Below are positions 8,684 to 19,080 of a stretch of 64,000 nucleotides of DNA, one piece after another; position 1 is the stretch's first letter; each line of letters begins with the position of its first letter. The notes beneath the pieces were generated by a model. That model was not told the DNA's origin. It did no database searches and was given only the letters and a program-made list of their open reading frames with translations. The stretch is from Opitutia bacterium (GTDB taxonomy: Bacteria; Verrucomicrobiota; Verrucomicrobiia; Opitutales; Opitutaceae), in assembly GCA_947453695.1 (NCBI GenBank), contig CANGHW010000006.1:37066-101065 (forward strand). Direction: 5' to 3'. The position numbers and the translations under genes are program-made.

Positions 8684-10000
8684 ATGTGCCGGGCCGCCCG
8701 CCTCCTCCTCGCCGCGTTGCTCCTCCTCGGCCCGGCGTCCGTCCGCGCCGCCACCGCGCCGCCGCCCAACCTAGTCCTGATCATGGCCGACGACCTCGGC
8801 TACGGTTCGCTCGGGTGCTACGGCAGCCCGACTATCAAGACCCCGCACATCGACCAACTCGCTGCCGGCGGCGTGCGTTTCACCGATTTCCACAGCAGCG
8901 GCACCGTGTGCTCGCCCACGCGCGCCGCACTCCTCACCGGCCGCTACCCGCAGCGCTGCACCTGGGTCCCCGACGAGCAGCTCTCTCCCGTCTTCCGCGC
9001 GCAGCGCGCCGCCAATCCCGCCCAACGCTGGGCTTGGGGCATCTCGCCGCAGGAAGTCACTCTACCCGCCGTCCTGCGTCCAGCCGGCTACCGCACCGCC
9101 CTCATCGGCAAGTGGCACCTCGGCTACGATTTCGCCTTCCACCCGCTGAACTACGGCTTCGATGAATTTCGCGGCTTCGTCGGCGGCAATGTCGACTACC
9201 ACACCCACGTCGCCGGCTACGGCGAAAAACAACTCGACTGGTGGAACGGCAAAAAAATCGCGAACGAGGAGGGCTACACCACCGAGCTGCTCACCCGCCA
9301 TGCCGTCGACTTCATCGCACGAAACCGCGCCGCACCGTTCTTCCTCTATCTGGCCCACGCCGCCCCCCACGATCCCTGGCAGGGCCGCGATCCGGCGCAG
9401 AAAAAATCCCCCGCCGAGATCTACCGCGAAATGATCGAGGGCCTCGACACCTCCGTCGGCGCCGTCGCCGCCGCACTCCACGCCCACGGCCTCGAACGTT
9501 CTACGCTGCTCATCTTCTGCTCCGACAATGGCGGCGCCGCCCCGCGCGGCTTCCCTGCCAACGCCCCGCTGGCCGGCCGCAAGGGCGGCATGGAGGAGGG
9601 CGGCCACCGCGTGCCGTTCATCGCCTCGTGGCCCGGCGTCATCGCCCCCGGCACGACGAGCGACGCCACCGTGCTCACCATGGACTTCTTCCCGACGTTC
9701 GCCGCCCTCGCCCGCGCTCAGCTCCCCGCCGGCCACCCAATCGACGGCACCGATATTCTCCCTGTCCTCCAAAGGCGCGCGCGCCCAACCGAGCGCACCC
9801 TCCATTGGCTCTTCGGCGACGCTTGGGCTGTGCGGCAGGGCCCGTGGAAACTCAGCGGCGAGGGCACCGAGCCCCGCGCGCTCATCAATCTCGACCTCGA
9901 CCGCACCGAAAAGAACAACCTTCTCCGCGCCCAACCTGAGCGCGTCGCCGCCCTCACCGCGCTTCACACCGCTTGGATCGACTCCGTCGGCCGCCGCTAA
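8684..10000 (+). CDS. Secreted sulfatase (arylsulfatase A-like)
   Basis: 438 residues, starting 18 bases after the TonB receptor, so probably co-transcribed. Signal peptide residues 1-22 (CRAARLLLAALLLLGPASV). PPNLVLIMADDLGYGSLGCYG is the classic arylsulfatase N-terminus with the Asp pair; Cys76 in CSPTR is the formylglycine site; GKWHLG supplies the Lys/His active-site pair and CSDNGG the second metal block. The end is DLDRTEKNNL, the usual C-terminal region. A secreted enzyme for glycan sulfate esters; substrate not inferable from motifs alone. Confidence 0.93.
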   Translation: MCRAARLLLAALLLLGPASVRAATAPPPNLVLIMADDLGYGSLGCYGSPTIKTPHIDQLAAGGVRFTDFHSSGTVCSPTRAALLTGRYPQRCTWVPDEQLSPVFRAQRAANPAQRWAWGISPQEVTLPAVLRPAGYRTALIGKWHLGYDFAFHPLNYGFDEFRGFVGGNVDYHTHVAGYGEKQLDWWNGKKIANEEGYTTELLTRHAVDFIARNRAAPFFLYLAHAAPHDPWQGRDPAQKKSPAEIYREMIEGLDTSVGAVAAALHAHGLERSTLLIFCSDNGGAAPRGFPANAPLAGRKGGMEEGGHRVPFIASWPGVIAPGTTSDATVLTMDFFPTFAALARAQLPAGHPIDGTDILPVLQRRARPTERTLHWLFGDAWAVRQGPWKLSGEGTEPRALINLDLDRTEKNNLLRAQPERVAALTALHTAWIDSVGRR

Positions 10001-10016
10001 CCCCACCTGCCCACCC

Positions 10017-11633
10017 ATGAAATCTCGCTGGCTGTCCTCCTTGCTGCTCCTCGCCCTCCTGGTCACGGCCACGCGCGCGGCCGCGGCCGACCCCGCCCCG
10101 CCCGCCGTCTACGACCTCGTCATCTACGGCGACTCCTCAGGCGCAGTCACCGCCGCCATCGCGGCACAGCGCGAGGGCCGCTCCGTGATCCTCGTCAATC
10201 CCACCGGCTTCCCCGGCGGCATGAGCGCGAGTGGGCTCGGCGCCAGCGATTTTCTCGGCAAGCGCAACACGTTTGGCGGCATCGCCTCGGAGTTCTACGA
10301 TGCCATCGCCGCCGCCTACGGCGAAAAATACATCCGCAGCTTCGAGCCCCATGTAGGTCTCCGCGTGTTTGAGAAAATGCTCACCGACGCCGGCGTCACT
10401 GTCGTCTACCGCGACCCACTCGACCGCACGCCAGGCCGAGGCGTCACGATGAGTGGCCAACGCATCACCGCGATTACCACGCTCAGCGGCAAAACCTACC
10501 GCGGCCGGATGTTTATCGACGCATCCTACGTCGGCGATCTCCTCGCCGCCGCCGGCGTCACCTACACGGTCGGCCGCGAAGCCGAAAGCAAGTATGGCGA
10601 AACGATCGCCGGCGTCCGCCGCGGCGACACCCAGCCGCGCGTGCACTACACGCAGCGCGACAAGGACCACTTCATCAAGGATGTGGATCCCTACGTGCGG
10701 CCGGGCGATCCCACGAGCGGCCTCCTCCCGTATGTGTTCCGGATTGAGGGCCTCACCAACGGCCAGGGTGACCGCAAGATTCAGGCCTACAATTACCGCG
10801 TCTGCCTCACCACCGACGCCGCCCTCCGCATTCCCCTCGAAAAACCCGCCGGCTACCGCGAGATCGACCACGAGTTGCTCCTCCGCAATTTCGAAGCCGG
10901 CGACGACCGCCTCCCCGCCCTCATCGAGCCGCTCGCCGGCCCCGGCTCAAAGGTCGACTGGAACAACATGCACGCCGTCGGCTCCGATCTCCCCGGCGCG
11001 AACTGGGATTACCCCGAGGCCAGCTACGAGCGGCGCCGCGAAATCGAGCACGAGCACGAGATCTACATCCGCGGTTTTCTCTGGACGCTCGCCCATAGTC
11101 CGCGCGTGCCCGAGGCGATTCGCCGCAAGGTCTCCGCCTACGGATTATCCAAAGACGAATTCACCGACAACGGCGGCTGGCCCTGGATGATCTACATCCG
11201 CGAGGCCCGCCGCATGGTCTCCGACTACGTGATGACCCAGCACGACTGTGAAGGGAAACGCTCCGCCCCGGACCCCGTGGGCCTCGGCTCCTTCGGTATG
11301 GATTCCCACGTCGTGCAGCACTTCGTCACCGAGCGGGGCTTCGCCATCAGTGACGGTGTGATCTGGCGCGTCCCGCCCAAACCCTACGGGATTTCCTATC
11401 GCTCAATCATCCCCCGCAAAGGCGAGTGTGAAAATCTCCTCTCGCCGATTTGTGTCTCCGCCTCACACGTCGCGCACGGCTCGATCCGCATGGAGCCGGT
11501 CTTCATGGCGCTCGCCCACAGTGCCGCCATCGCCGCCGGAGCGGCGCTCGACAAAAATACGAGTGTGCAAGACGTCGCGTATCCGCTCCTGCGCGAGCGC
11601 TTGCTCGCCGGAAAACAGGTCCTGTCACCGTAA
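10017..11633 (+). CDS. Secreted FAD-dependent oxidoreductase (PF12831 type)
   Basis: 538 residues from ATG 10017; the frame further upstream is a shadow of the sulfatase. Signal peptide residues 1-24 (SRWLSSLLLLALLVTATRAAA). The dinucleotide fold begins at YDLVIYGDSSGAVTAAIAA with the following acidic/Asn turn; GFPGGMSASGLGASDF and FIDASYVGDLLAAAGV are typical FAD_oxidored blocks, and the C-terminal FAD-contacting region is near IPRKGECENLL...SASHVAHGSIRMEP. Family members are predicted periplasmic sugar or polyol oxidases found beside sulfatases and glycosidases in Planctomycetes and Verrucomicrobia. Sixteen bases after the sulfatase, so same operon. Substrate unknown; no Tat motif although FAD is a cofactor. 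Confidence 0.88.
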   Translation: MKSRWLSSLLLLALLVTATRAAAADPAPPAVYDLVIYGDSSGAVTAAIAAQREGRSVILVNPTGFPGGMSASGLGASDFLGKRNTFGGIASEFYDAIAAAYGEKYIRSFEPHVGLRVFEKMLTDAGVTVVYRDPLDRTPGRGVTMSGQRITAITTLSGKTYRGRMFIDASYVGDLLAAAGVTYTVGREAESKYGETIAGVRRGDTQPRVHYTQRDKDHFIKDVDPYVRPGDPTSGLLPYVFRIEGLTNGQGDRKIQAYNYRVCLTTDAALRIPLEKPAGYREIDHELLLRNFEAGDDRLPALIEPLAGPGSKVDWNNMHAVGSDLPGANWDYPEASYERRREIEHEHEIYIRGFLWTLAHSPRVPEAIRRKVSAYGLSKDEFTDNGGWPWMIYIREARRMVSDYVMTQHDCEGKRSAPDPVGLGSFGMDSHVVQHFVTERGFAISDGVIWRVPPKPYGISYRSIIPRKGECENLLSPICVSASHVAHGSIRMEPVFMALAHSAAIAAGAALDKNTSVQDVAYPLLRERLLAGKQVLSP

Positions 11634-11709
11634 GAGCCACCAACCCTTTCCTTATTCCGAAAACGCCCGACTGCGGCCCGTAACCGCTAAAGTAAATTTC
11701 GCCACTTTC

Positions 11710-14700
11710 ATGACCCAATCCCTACTCCCTGCCGTCGCTCGCCTCACGCGACTCGCGTTTACCGCCCTCGCCTGCCTCGTCTCCAGTCTCTCCATCTCCG
11801 CCCAGAGCGTCGGCACCGGCTCGATCACCGGCCGGGTCTACAATCCAGCGACCAAGCAATTCGTCCGCGACGCAGAGATCAGTGTCGAAGGCACGACGAT
11901 CCTGAACGCCTCGGAAGACGGTGGTTACTACAGCCTCCGGCAAGTCCCTGCCGGTCCGGTCAACATTTCCGTCACCTACACGGGATATCCCAAGACCACC
12001 CATGCGGTCTCCGTCGTCGCCGGCGAAACGGTCGAGCGCAACTTTGAACTGACTCCACTCGCCGCCCCGGCTCAGGCTCGCGATGGAGTGGTGTCCCTCG
12101 GAGCCTTCGTCGTGTCCTCGGGAGCCGAGGGTCAGGCCAAGCAGATCATGAATCAGCGCAATTCAATGAGCCTAGGCACCTCGGTTTCCTCCGACCTCTT
12201 CGGCGATGTCACCGAGGGCAACGTCGGCGAGTTCATGAAATATCTCCCGGGCGTCGAAATGGAGACCGTGGAGGCCGATACCCGCGGGCCGCGCCTCGGC
12301 GGCATGAACCCGGAGTATGCCGGGGTCTCGGTCGATGGCATGAAGTCCGCCAGTGCGGACGGTTTCGGCGTCTATGGCGCCACCACCAACGGGGCGACCG
12401 GCGCCGCGACCCGCAGCTTCAGCTTCGAGCAGGTTTCCATCAACAGCATCGAATCGATCGAAATTTCCCGAGTCACTCCGGCCGACCTCGATGGCGATGC
12501 GATCTCGGGAACGATCAACATGAAGATGAAACGCGCCTTTGACACCAAGGGTCGGCGGGCCACCTGGGCCGTGAGCGGCGGATTCAACTCGGAGGAGTTT
12601 ACCCTGAAGCGCACACCCGGTCCCGATGACAGCCATGGCCGCAAGGTCAGGCCGACGGCCAGCTTCAATTACTCGGAGAGTTTCCTGGGCGGGCGGCTGG
12701 GCATCCTCCTCGGACTAAGCGAATCCAACCTCTACAATGAACAGCAGCGCGTGCAAAATGCCTACGGCGCCGGCACCGGCACCTCCGCTGGACAGCAGGT
12801 CGTGACGTCCGTGATCTTCAAGGACGGCCCCAAGTGGACCGAACGCCAGACCGCCGCCCTGACGGTCGACTTCAAGGCCACGTCCAAGCTGATCCTCTCG
12901 CTGAATCTCGGTTATAACGGCTATGAGATGTTCGCTTACAACCGCCTCAGCACCCTGACCACTGGCGCCAATCAACTCGCCGGCGCCGACTTGCTCAACA
13001 TCCGGACCGCGGTCGGTGCCGCCAACATGAACAACGGCAATGGCAACATCAACAAACGCACCATGGGCTATACGATCACCCCGAAATTCGAATATAAATG
13101 GCGCAGCTTCACCTTCGACGGTGCCTACTCAGCCTCCGTTTCGCGCAACACCTACGGCGCCCTCCGCAATGGCATGGCCGGCAATGCCCAAGTCAACGCC
13201 CTCGGCAGCCTGACCGTCGTAGCCACCCGCCCAAGCGTCAGCTCCAGCGCTTGGCAGGTCGTGCAAACGGGGGGACAGGACTGGACCAACCTCGCCGCCT
13301 ACACCTTTCCGCGCCTCACCGACGACATCCGCTACGTTTACAACGAGGTCACCAACACTGCGCTCAACGGGAAGTGGAACGCCCCGTTCCGCTGGCCCAC
13401 CTTCTTCAAGTTCGGGGCCAAACACCAGGAGCGCATCACCAACGCCGACAACAGAGGCACACTTTACAATTACAACTACGTCGGACCCGGCGGTGGCACC
13501 ACCGGCAGCTACGCCGCTTTCCCCACCCCCTTCGTCTTTTCCCCCGACGGCCTGGGCGTCACGTTTCGCTCGCTCAACGGCGGCGGGGGCCCGGCCTATG
13601 CCAACCGCGACGCCGTCGGTCAGCTGTATAAGTCCAATCCCGAATACTTCACCAGCACGACGACACCCGACAACTATTACACGGCCGCTTTCGCCCAGCG
13701 GAAGCGTTTCACCGAACTGATTCCCTCCGCCTACGTGCTCGGTAATACCCGCGTCGGTCCGTGGCAGTTTCAAGCGGGCCTGCGCTGGGAGCAGACGCAA
13801 ACGATCTCGGATGAATTCGATCCGCTCCCTGTCTCACAAGTCGCTGCAGCCGGTTTCCCGGTCAATCGGACCACAGGCCGCGCGACCACCGTCCCGGGCT
13901 TGGACTACCAGTATCGCAGCAAGCCCAAGGTCAAACGCGAGGGCCAATACGACAACTACTTCCCGAGCGTAACCGCCAAGTATCGGTTCGCCGAAAATTT
14001 TATCGCCGACGTCGGCTACGGGAAGGCGATCAACCGCCCCAACGTGCTCGACCTCAGTGGGCTCATGTCGATCAACGAGACCGCGCAACTCATCACAATC
14101 TCCAATCCGAACCTCAAGCCCGAGACCTCGGATCGGCTCGCGGGCAGCATCGCCTACTATCTGTCCAGCACCGGCAGCGTGCGGGCCACGTTCACTGAGA
14201 CGAAGATCGAAAACCTCAAGACATTGACGGAGTTTACGCCCGCGGAGTATGGCCTAACCGATCCCACCTTCGCAGGTTACACCGTCATCACCAACACGCA
14301 GGGCTCGGGCTCACGCCGCTTCCGCAGCATGGAACTCGAATACCGGCAACTCCTACCGTTTGTGCCCACCGCGCTCGGCAGCGCGACGGCTTTTAGCTCC
14401 TATACGCGCACTTACGCCAGTGAGCGGCGCGTCGGCCTCACGCCCCATGTGATCACCGGAGGTATCGACTACCGTTTCAAACGACTCTCGCTTGGCCTTA
14501 AGACGCGCTGGGAATCGAAGGCTCCGTGGAGCAACGCCACGCGTTTCCGCCCTGAAGTTATCAAATACGACGGCAACGTTGATCTGCGGATCAGCCGTAA
14601 GTTAACGCTCTTTGTGCAGGCTAGGAATATCTTCAACCGCGCCTACGTTGTCACCGAGGGCAACGGCAACCTGTTCGTGGCCGAAAACTACGGCGGCAAC

Positions 14701-14730
14701 TGGGTCATCGGTATGCGCGGCGAGTTTTGA
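11710..14730 (+). CDS. TonB-dependent receptor with carboxypeptidase-regulatory domain
   Basis: 1006 residues from ATG 11710. Signal peptide residues 1-32 (LTRLAFTALACLVSSLSISAQ). Residues 35-115 form a CarboxypepD_reg-like domain (GSITGRVYNPATKQFVRDAE...GGYYSLRQVPAGPVNISV). VVSLGAFVVSS is the TonB-box-like segment, followed by the plug (GNVGEFMKYLPGVEMETVEAD, INSIESIEISRVTPADLDGD, ISGTINMKMKRAF) and a barrel ending GNWVIGMRGEF with terminal Phe. The plug resembles the TIGR01782-type receptors used for oligosaccharides by Caulobacterales and Opitutae. A 76-bp gap precedes it, so it may have its own promoter. Second receptor of the cluster. Confidence 0.93.
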   Translation: MTQSLLPAVARLTRLAFTALACLVSSLSISAQSVGTGSITGRVYNPATKQFVRDAEISVEGTTILNASEDGGYYSLRQVPAGPVNISVTYTGYPKTTHAVSVVAGETVERNFELTPLAAPAQARDGVVSLGAFVVSSGAEGQAKQIMNQRNSMSLGTSVSSDLFGDVTEGNVGEFMKYLPGVEMETVEADTRGPRLGGMNPEYAGVSVDGMKSASADGFGVYGATTNGATGAATRSFSFEQVSINSIESIEISRVTPADLDGDAISGTINMKMKRAFDTKGRRATWAVSGGFNSEEFTLKRTPGPDDSHGRKVRPTASFNYSESFLGGRLGILLGLSESNLYNEQQRVQNAYGAGTGTSAGQQVVTSVIFKDGPKWTERQTAALTVDFKATSKLILSLNLGYNGYEMFAYNRLSTLTTGANQLAGADLLNIRTAVGAANMNNGNGNINKRTMGYTITPKFEYKWRSFTFDGAYSASVSRNTYGALRNGMAGNAQVNALGSLTVVATRPSVSSSAWQVVQTGGQDWTNLAAYTFPRLTDDIRYVYNEVTNTALNGKWNAPFRWPTFFKFGAKHQERITNADNRGTLYNYNYVGPGGGTTGSYAAFPTPFVFSPDGLGVTFRSLNGGGGPAYANRDAVGQLYKSNPEYFTSTTTPDNYYTAAFAQRKRFTELIPSAYVLGNTRVGPWQFQAGLRWEQTQTISDEFDPLPVSQVAAAGFPVNRTTGRATTVPGLDYQYRSKPKVKREGQYDNYFPSVTAKYRFAENFIADVGYGKAINRPNVLDLSGLMSINETAQLITISNPNLKPETSDRLAGSIAYYLSSTGSVRATFTETKIENLKTLTEFTPAEYGLTDPTFAGYTVITNTQGSGSRRFRSMELEYRQLLPFVPTALGSATAFSSYTRTYASERRVGLTPHVITGGIDYRFKRLSLGLKTRWESKAPWSNATRFRPEVIKYDGNVDLRISRKLTLFVQARNIFNRAYVVTEGNGNLFVAENYGGNWVIGMRGEF

Positions 14731-14821
14731 GCTCCGCGGTCGTGGACCAAAAGGCAAACTTCGACGAGTCGCTTTTGCTCCACGCTCGCTGCCAAGCCGT
14801 TTCTTTCCCTTCATCTTTTCC

Positions 14822-17563
14822 ATGCCCAACCTGCGCAGCGCCGCGTGGCGGTTGATCCTCGCCCTAAGTCCCCTCTGCTTAGCGTCCTTCGCCTCCGCGC
14901 AGGACGCCGGACTGCCGCCGGGCGAGCCACTGCTGCCGGAGTCCGCGCTGCCCGATTACGAGAAAACGATCGACCACGCCGGCCTCATTCGCGGTTGGAA
15001 CAAGGCCTCCGTCGCACGCGGCGAAAAAATCTACCAGCTCGTCTGCCACGCCTGCCACGGGGACCTCAACCTCCCTGGCTCCATCCCCAACGCGCTGCAT
15101 TTCGCCGAGGGGAAATTCTCCCACGGGGCCGATCCGCACACTCTGTATCAGACGCTCACGCGCGGCTGGCGGCTCATGGCTCCGCAGGTGCAACTCGTGC
15201 CGCGCGAGAAATACGACGTGATCCACTACGTTCGCGAAACGTTCCTCCGCGAAAAAAACCCATCCCAGTTCGTCCCGGTCACCGACGCCTATCTCGCCAC
15301 TCTGCCTCAGGGCACCTCCACCGGCCCCGCCCCGGTGAAACGCGAACCGTGGCGCGAGATGGACTACGGCCCGTTCCTCATCGGCACGTTCGAACTCGCC
15401 GATGCGGCCCGCCGTGAAGCCGCGACCAAACTTCCGGGCAACGCGCTCGACACCATCGCTCCCGGCTCAAACCTCGCCTACAAAGGCGTCGCCGTCCGTC
15501 TCGACGCCGGCCCGGGCGGAATCTCCGCCGGAAACGCCTGGCTCGTTTTCGAACACGACACGCTCCGGGTCGCCGGCGCATGGACCGGCTCGGGCTTCAT
15601 CGATTGGGAAGGCATCAACTTCAACAGCCGCCATGTCGTTCATCCGCGCACGATCGGCGACCTCCAGTTTGAAACCGCCGACGGCCCCGGCTGGGCCAAC
15701 CCCGCCACCGGCACATTCGACGATCCGCGATTCGTCGGCCCCGACGGACGCCGCTTCGGCCCGCTCCCGCGCGCGCGGCAACACTACCGCGGCCTCTACC
15801 GCTCTGGTGACCGCGTTGTCATCGCCTACACGGTCGGCGATGCCGCGATCCGCGAAAGCCACGACCTCGAGTCGTCCGATGAACAACCCGTCTTCGTCCG
15901 CACCCTCGACATCGGAAAATCCTCCCGCGATCTCCTCGTGCGCGTGGCCAATACCGGCACCGCCGTCCACGTGTCCGGCTCGGCCGCCGTCACCTTGGGC
16001 GGCGACGACCGCTTCGTCACCGTCCGCATTCCTGCGACCGCGACTCCCGTCCGGCTCGCCGTGCGCCTCGCCGCCCCCGGCACCACCGGTCTCGCCGCCC
16101 TCGCCACGGCCGCCGGACCGCCGCGCGACCTCGCACCCTTCACCCACGGCGGCCCCGCCCGTTGGTCCGAGTCCCTCGAAACGCCCGTGGTCGCCAGCCC
16201 CACCCAAGGCGCCCTCGCTTGGGAGCGTTTTACCCTGCCCCAGACAAACCCGTGGCAGGCCCGCGTGCGCCCCAGCGGCCTCGACTTCTCTCCTGATGGA
16301 CGCGCCGCGTTTGTCTGCACCTGGGACGGCGATGTCTGGCGCGTCGACGGTCTCGCCACCCCCTCCGGTCCGGTCACCTGGCGCCGCCTCGCCTCCGGTC
16401 TCTTCCAACCGCTCGGCCTCAAGCTCCGCGGCTCCGACCTCTTCGTGACCTGCCGCGATCAACTCGTCCGTCTCCACGACCTCGATGGCGACGGCGAGAT
16501 CGACTTCTACGAAAATGTGAATAGCGACCATCAGGTCACCGACCACTTCCACGAGTTCGCCATGGGCCTGCAGACCGACGAGGCCGGCAATTTCTACTAC
16601 GCGAAAAGCGCCCGCCACGCCCGCACCGCCCTCGTGTCCCAGCACGGCACCTTGCTAAAAATCTCCGCCGACGGCGCCCGCACTGAAATCCTCGCCAACG
16701 GCTTCCGCGCCGCCAACGGCGTCTGCCTCAACCCCGACGGCTCCTTCTTCGTCACCGACCAGGAAGGCCATTGGATGCCCATGAACCGCATCAACCGCGT
16801 CACCCCCGGCAAATTCTTCGGCAACATGTGGAGCTACGGCGCCCCGGCCGATTCCGCCGACTCCGCCATGGCCCCGCCGCTCCTCTGGGTCGACAAAGCC
16901 ACCGACCGCTCCCCCGCCGAGCTGCTCTGGATCCACCACCCCCGCTGGGGCGCCCTCGACGGCGCGCTGCTCAACCTCTCCTACGGCCAGGGCCGCCTCG
17001 AAATCGTCTTCGCCGACGGCACCGGCGATTCCGCCCAAGGCGCCCTCTGCCGTCTCCCCGTTCCTGATTTTCCCACCGGCATCATGCGCGGCCGCGTGCA
17101 CCCGGCCGACGGCCAACTCTACCTCTGCGGCCTCTCTGCCTGGGCCACTTCACAGACCGAACAAGAAGGAGGCTTCTACCGCCTGCGCCCCACCGGCCGT
17201 CCCGCCGTTCTCCCGACCGCCTGGCACATCATCCCGGTCGGCATCGAACTCACCTTCAGCGAACCGCTCGCCGCCTCCGCCGCACTCGCCGACGTCTCCC
17301 GCTACACGGTCAAAGCCTGGGAACTCAAACGCTCCGCCAACTACGGCAGCCCGCGCGTCAACGAGCACACCCTCGCTCTCGCCCGCGTCGAGCGCCTCGC
17401 CGATCCGCGCCGCCTGCGCCTCACGCTCCCCGGCCTCGCTCCCGCCACGATCATCGAAATCACCTGCCGCCTGCCCGACGCTACCGGCGCCGACGTTACC
17501 CGTGTCATTTCCGGCACCATTCTCCACGTGCCGCCCGCCGGAAAACCTGCTCCCGTCCCCTGA
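14822..17563 (+). CDS. Secreted cytochrome c / beta-propeller protein (DUF6797-like)
   Basis: 913 residues from ATG 14822. Signal peptide residues 1-27. CHACH at 75-79 binds one c-type haem in a cytochrome c domain (about 60-165). A middle region (about 180-450, FIDWEGINFNSRHVV, GRRFGPLPRARQHYRG) matches the DUF6797-type module. From about 480 a six-bladed PQQ/sugar-dehydrogenase-like propeller follows (GLDFSPDGRAAFVCTWDGDV, LHDLDGDGEIDFYEN, FVTDQEGHWMPMNRINRV), ending in an Ig-like domain. Such proteins are predicted periplasmic sugar-oxidising or electron-transfer components. It sits between the TonB receptor and a sulfatase, all on the plus strand. The activity is inferred, not established. 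Confidence 0.85.
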   Translation: MPNLRSAAWRLILALSPLCLASFASAQDAGLPPGEPLLPESALPDYEKTIDHAGLIRGWNKASVARGEKIYQLVCHACHGDLNLPGSIPNALHFAEGKFSHGADPHTLYQTLTRGWRLMAPQVQLVPREKYDVIHYVRETFLREKNPSQFVPVTDAYLATLPQGTSTGPAPVKREPWREMDYGPFLIGTFELADAARREAATKLPGNALDTIAPGSNLAYKGVAVRLDAGPGGISAGNAWLVFEHDTLRVAGAWTGSGFIDWEGINFNSRHVVHPRTIGDLQFETADGPGWANPATGTFDDPRFVGPDGRRFGPLPRARQHYRGLYRSGDRVVIAYTVGDAAIRESHDLESSDEQPVFVRTLDIGKSSRDLLVRVANTGTAVHVSGSAAVTLGGDDRFVTVRIPATATPVRLAVRLAAPGTTGLAALATAAGPPRDLAPFTHGGPARWSESLETPVVASPTQGALAWERFTLPQTNPWQARVRPSGLDFSPDGRAAFVCTWDGDVWRVDGLATPSGPVTWRRLASGLFQPLGLKLRGSDLFVTCRDQLVRLHDLDGDGEIDFYENVNSDHQVTDHFHEFAMGLQTDEAGNFYYAKSARHARTALVSQHGTLLKISADGARTEILANGFRAANGVCLNPDGSFFVTDQEGHWMPMNRINRVTPGKFFGNMWSYGAPADSADSAMAPPLLWVDKATDRSPAELLWIHHPRWGALDGALLNLSYGQGRLEIVFADGTGDSAQGALCRLPVPDFPTGIMRGRVHPADGQLYLCGLSAWATSQTEQEGGFYRLRPTGRPAVLPTAWHIIPVGIELTFSEPLAASAALADVSRYTVKAWELKRSANYGSPRVNEHTLALARVERLADPRRLRLTLPGLAPATIIEITCRLPDATGADVTRVISGTILHVPPAGKPAPVP

Positions 17564-17601
17564 CGTCGCCCGCACCTCGCCCGCTGCGCCTTTTTCGTTC
17601 C

Positions 17602-19080
17602 ATGCCCGCCGCGCCCAACATTCTCTTCGTCATGACCGACCAGCAGCGGTTCGACACCATTGCTGCTCTCGGCGCTGCCCACGTCCGCACCCCGAACCTC
17701 GACCGGCTCGTCCGCCGCGGCGTCGCCTGCACCAACGCCTACACATCGTGCCCCGTCTGCGTGCCCGCCCGCTACTCGCTCATGACCGGCTGCGAGCCTT
17801 CGAAAACCAGTTGGCTCAGCAACTGGGCCCCCGGCGACCGAGTCAGCGAGCGTTGCGGCCCCTACCTCGCCGCCACCCTCGCGGAACGCGGCTACCGCAC
17901 TTGGGGCCTCGGCAAGTTTCACACCGAACCCCGCCACGAGCCGCTCGGCTTCCACACCCACGAATACAGCGAGGAGCTCTGGCCCACCGAAGCGGACTTC
18001 CTCGGCGACGACTACGTGCGCTGGCTTCGCGCCCGCGCCCCCGCCCACACCCATCTCGAACAGGTCCACGGCGAACGCAGCGACATGTATTACGTGCCCC
18101 AAGTCCGCCCCGTGTCCGCCGACCTCAGCGTCGAGGTCTGGCTCACCGGCCGCGCCTGCGAGGAACTCGCCCGACCCGAACCGCGGCCGTATTTCGGCTT
18201 CGTCTCCTTCGTCACCCCCCACCCGCCCATCGCCCCGCCGGTTCCTTACAATCGGATGTTCGACCCCGATGCCATGCCTGCCCCAGTCCTCGGTGATCCC
18301 GCGATTGACGCGGCCGACGACTACCTCGGCTGGATGAACCACGCCGTCTGGGCCGAAGACATCTCGCCCCTCCAGGCGCGCCAGCTGCGCGCCCGCTACT
18401 TCGGGGCCATCGCATTTATCGACGACTGCATCGGCCGCCTCCTCGCCGCCGTCGACGCCCGCCCCGACGCTGCCAACACCCTCATCTGTTTCTACTCCGA
18501 CCACGGCGACCACCTCGGCGATCACCGAGCCTGGCAAAAGGAGAGCTTCTTCGAAGCCGCCTGCCGCGTGCCGCTCCTTGTCAGCTGGCCCGGCCACCTC
18601 CCCGCCGGCACGCGCCACGCCGGCCTCGTCGCCCTCACCGACCTCTTCGGCCTCGCCACCTCCGCCAGCGGCACTCCCGAACTCCGCGACGGCCATGACC
18701 TCCTCGGCACCCTCCGCGGCACCGCCGCCCCGCGCCCGGAGCTCCACGGCCTCTACGGCACCCCGGGCACCCGGCACTTCAAGTGCATGGTCCGTCGCGA
18801 TGACTGGAAATACATCTGGCTCGCCAACGGCGGCCGGGAACTCCTCTTCCATCTCGGCGACGACCCCGGCGAAACCCGTAACCGTCTCGGCGAGGCCCCC
18901 GCGGTCGCCACCGAACTCCGCACCGCCGCCACCCGCGTCCTCGCCGCGCGCCCGTTCACCCAGCCCGCCGTCGAGCACGGCACGCTCAAGGCCCTGCCGT
19001 TCGAGCCTTTCCCTCGCACCCGCATCAAGCAGTTCGCGCGTGGCGTCACCGACTTCGGCCAGGGCCCCGTCGGTGCATGA
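17602..19080 (+). CDS. Sulfatase without signal peptide (probably cytoplasmic)
   Basis: 492 residues. The protein begins MPAAPNILFVMTDQQRFD, so the metal-binding Asp13 lies almost at the N-terminus and there is no room for a signal peptide; no in-frame start exists upstream. Cys53 in CVPAR is the formylglycine site, and YSDHGDHLGDH is the second metal-binding block. The DQQ start resembles choline-sulfatase-like and some S1 polysaccharide sulfatases. Its last four bases overlap the start of the GPH symporter at 19077, suggesting that a sulfated sugar is imported and desulfated inside the cell. The cytoplasmic location is inferred only from the missing signal. Confidence 0.92.
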   Translation: MPAAPNILFVMTDQQRFDTIAALGAAHVRTPNLDRLVRRGVACTNAYTSCPVCVPARYSLMTGCEPSKTSWLSNWAPGDRVSERCGPYLAATLAERGYRTWGLGKFHTEPRHEPLGFHTHEYSEELWPTEADFLGDDYVRWLRARAPAHTHLEQVHGERSDMYYVPQVRPVSADLSVEVWLTGRACEELARPEPRPYFGFVSFVTPHPPIAPPVPYNRMFDPDAMPAPVLGDPAIDAADDYLGWMNHAVWAEDISPLQARQLRARYFGAIAFIDDCIGRLLAAVDARPDAANTLICFYSDHGDHLGDHRAWQKESFFEAACRVPLLVSWPGHLPAGTRHAGLVALTDLFGLATSASGTPELRDGHDLLGTLRGTAAPRPELHGLYGTPGTRHFKCMVRRDDWKYIWLANGGRELLFHLGDDPGETRNRLGEAPAVATELRTAATRVLAARPFTQPAVEHGTLKALPFEPFPRTRIKQFARGVTDFGQGPVGA

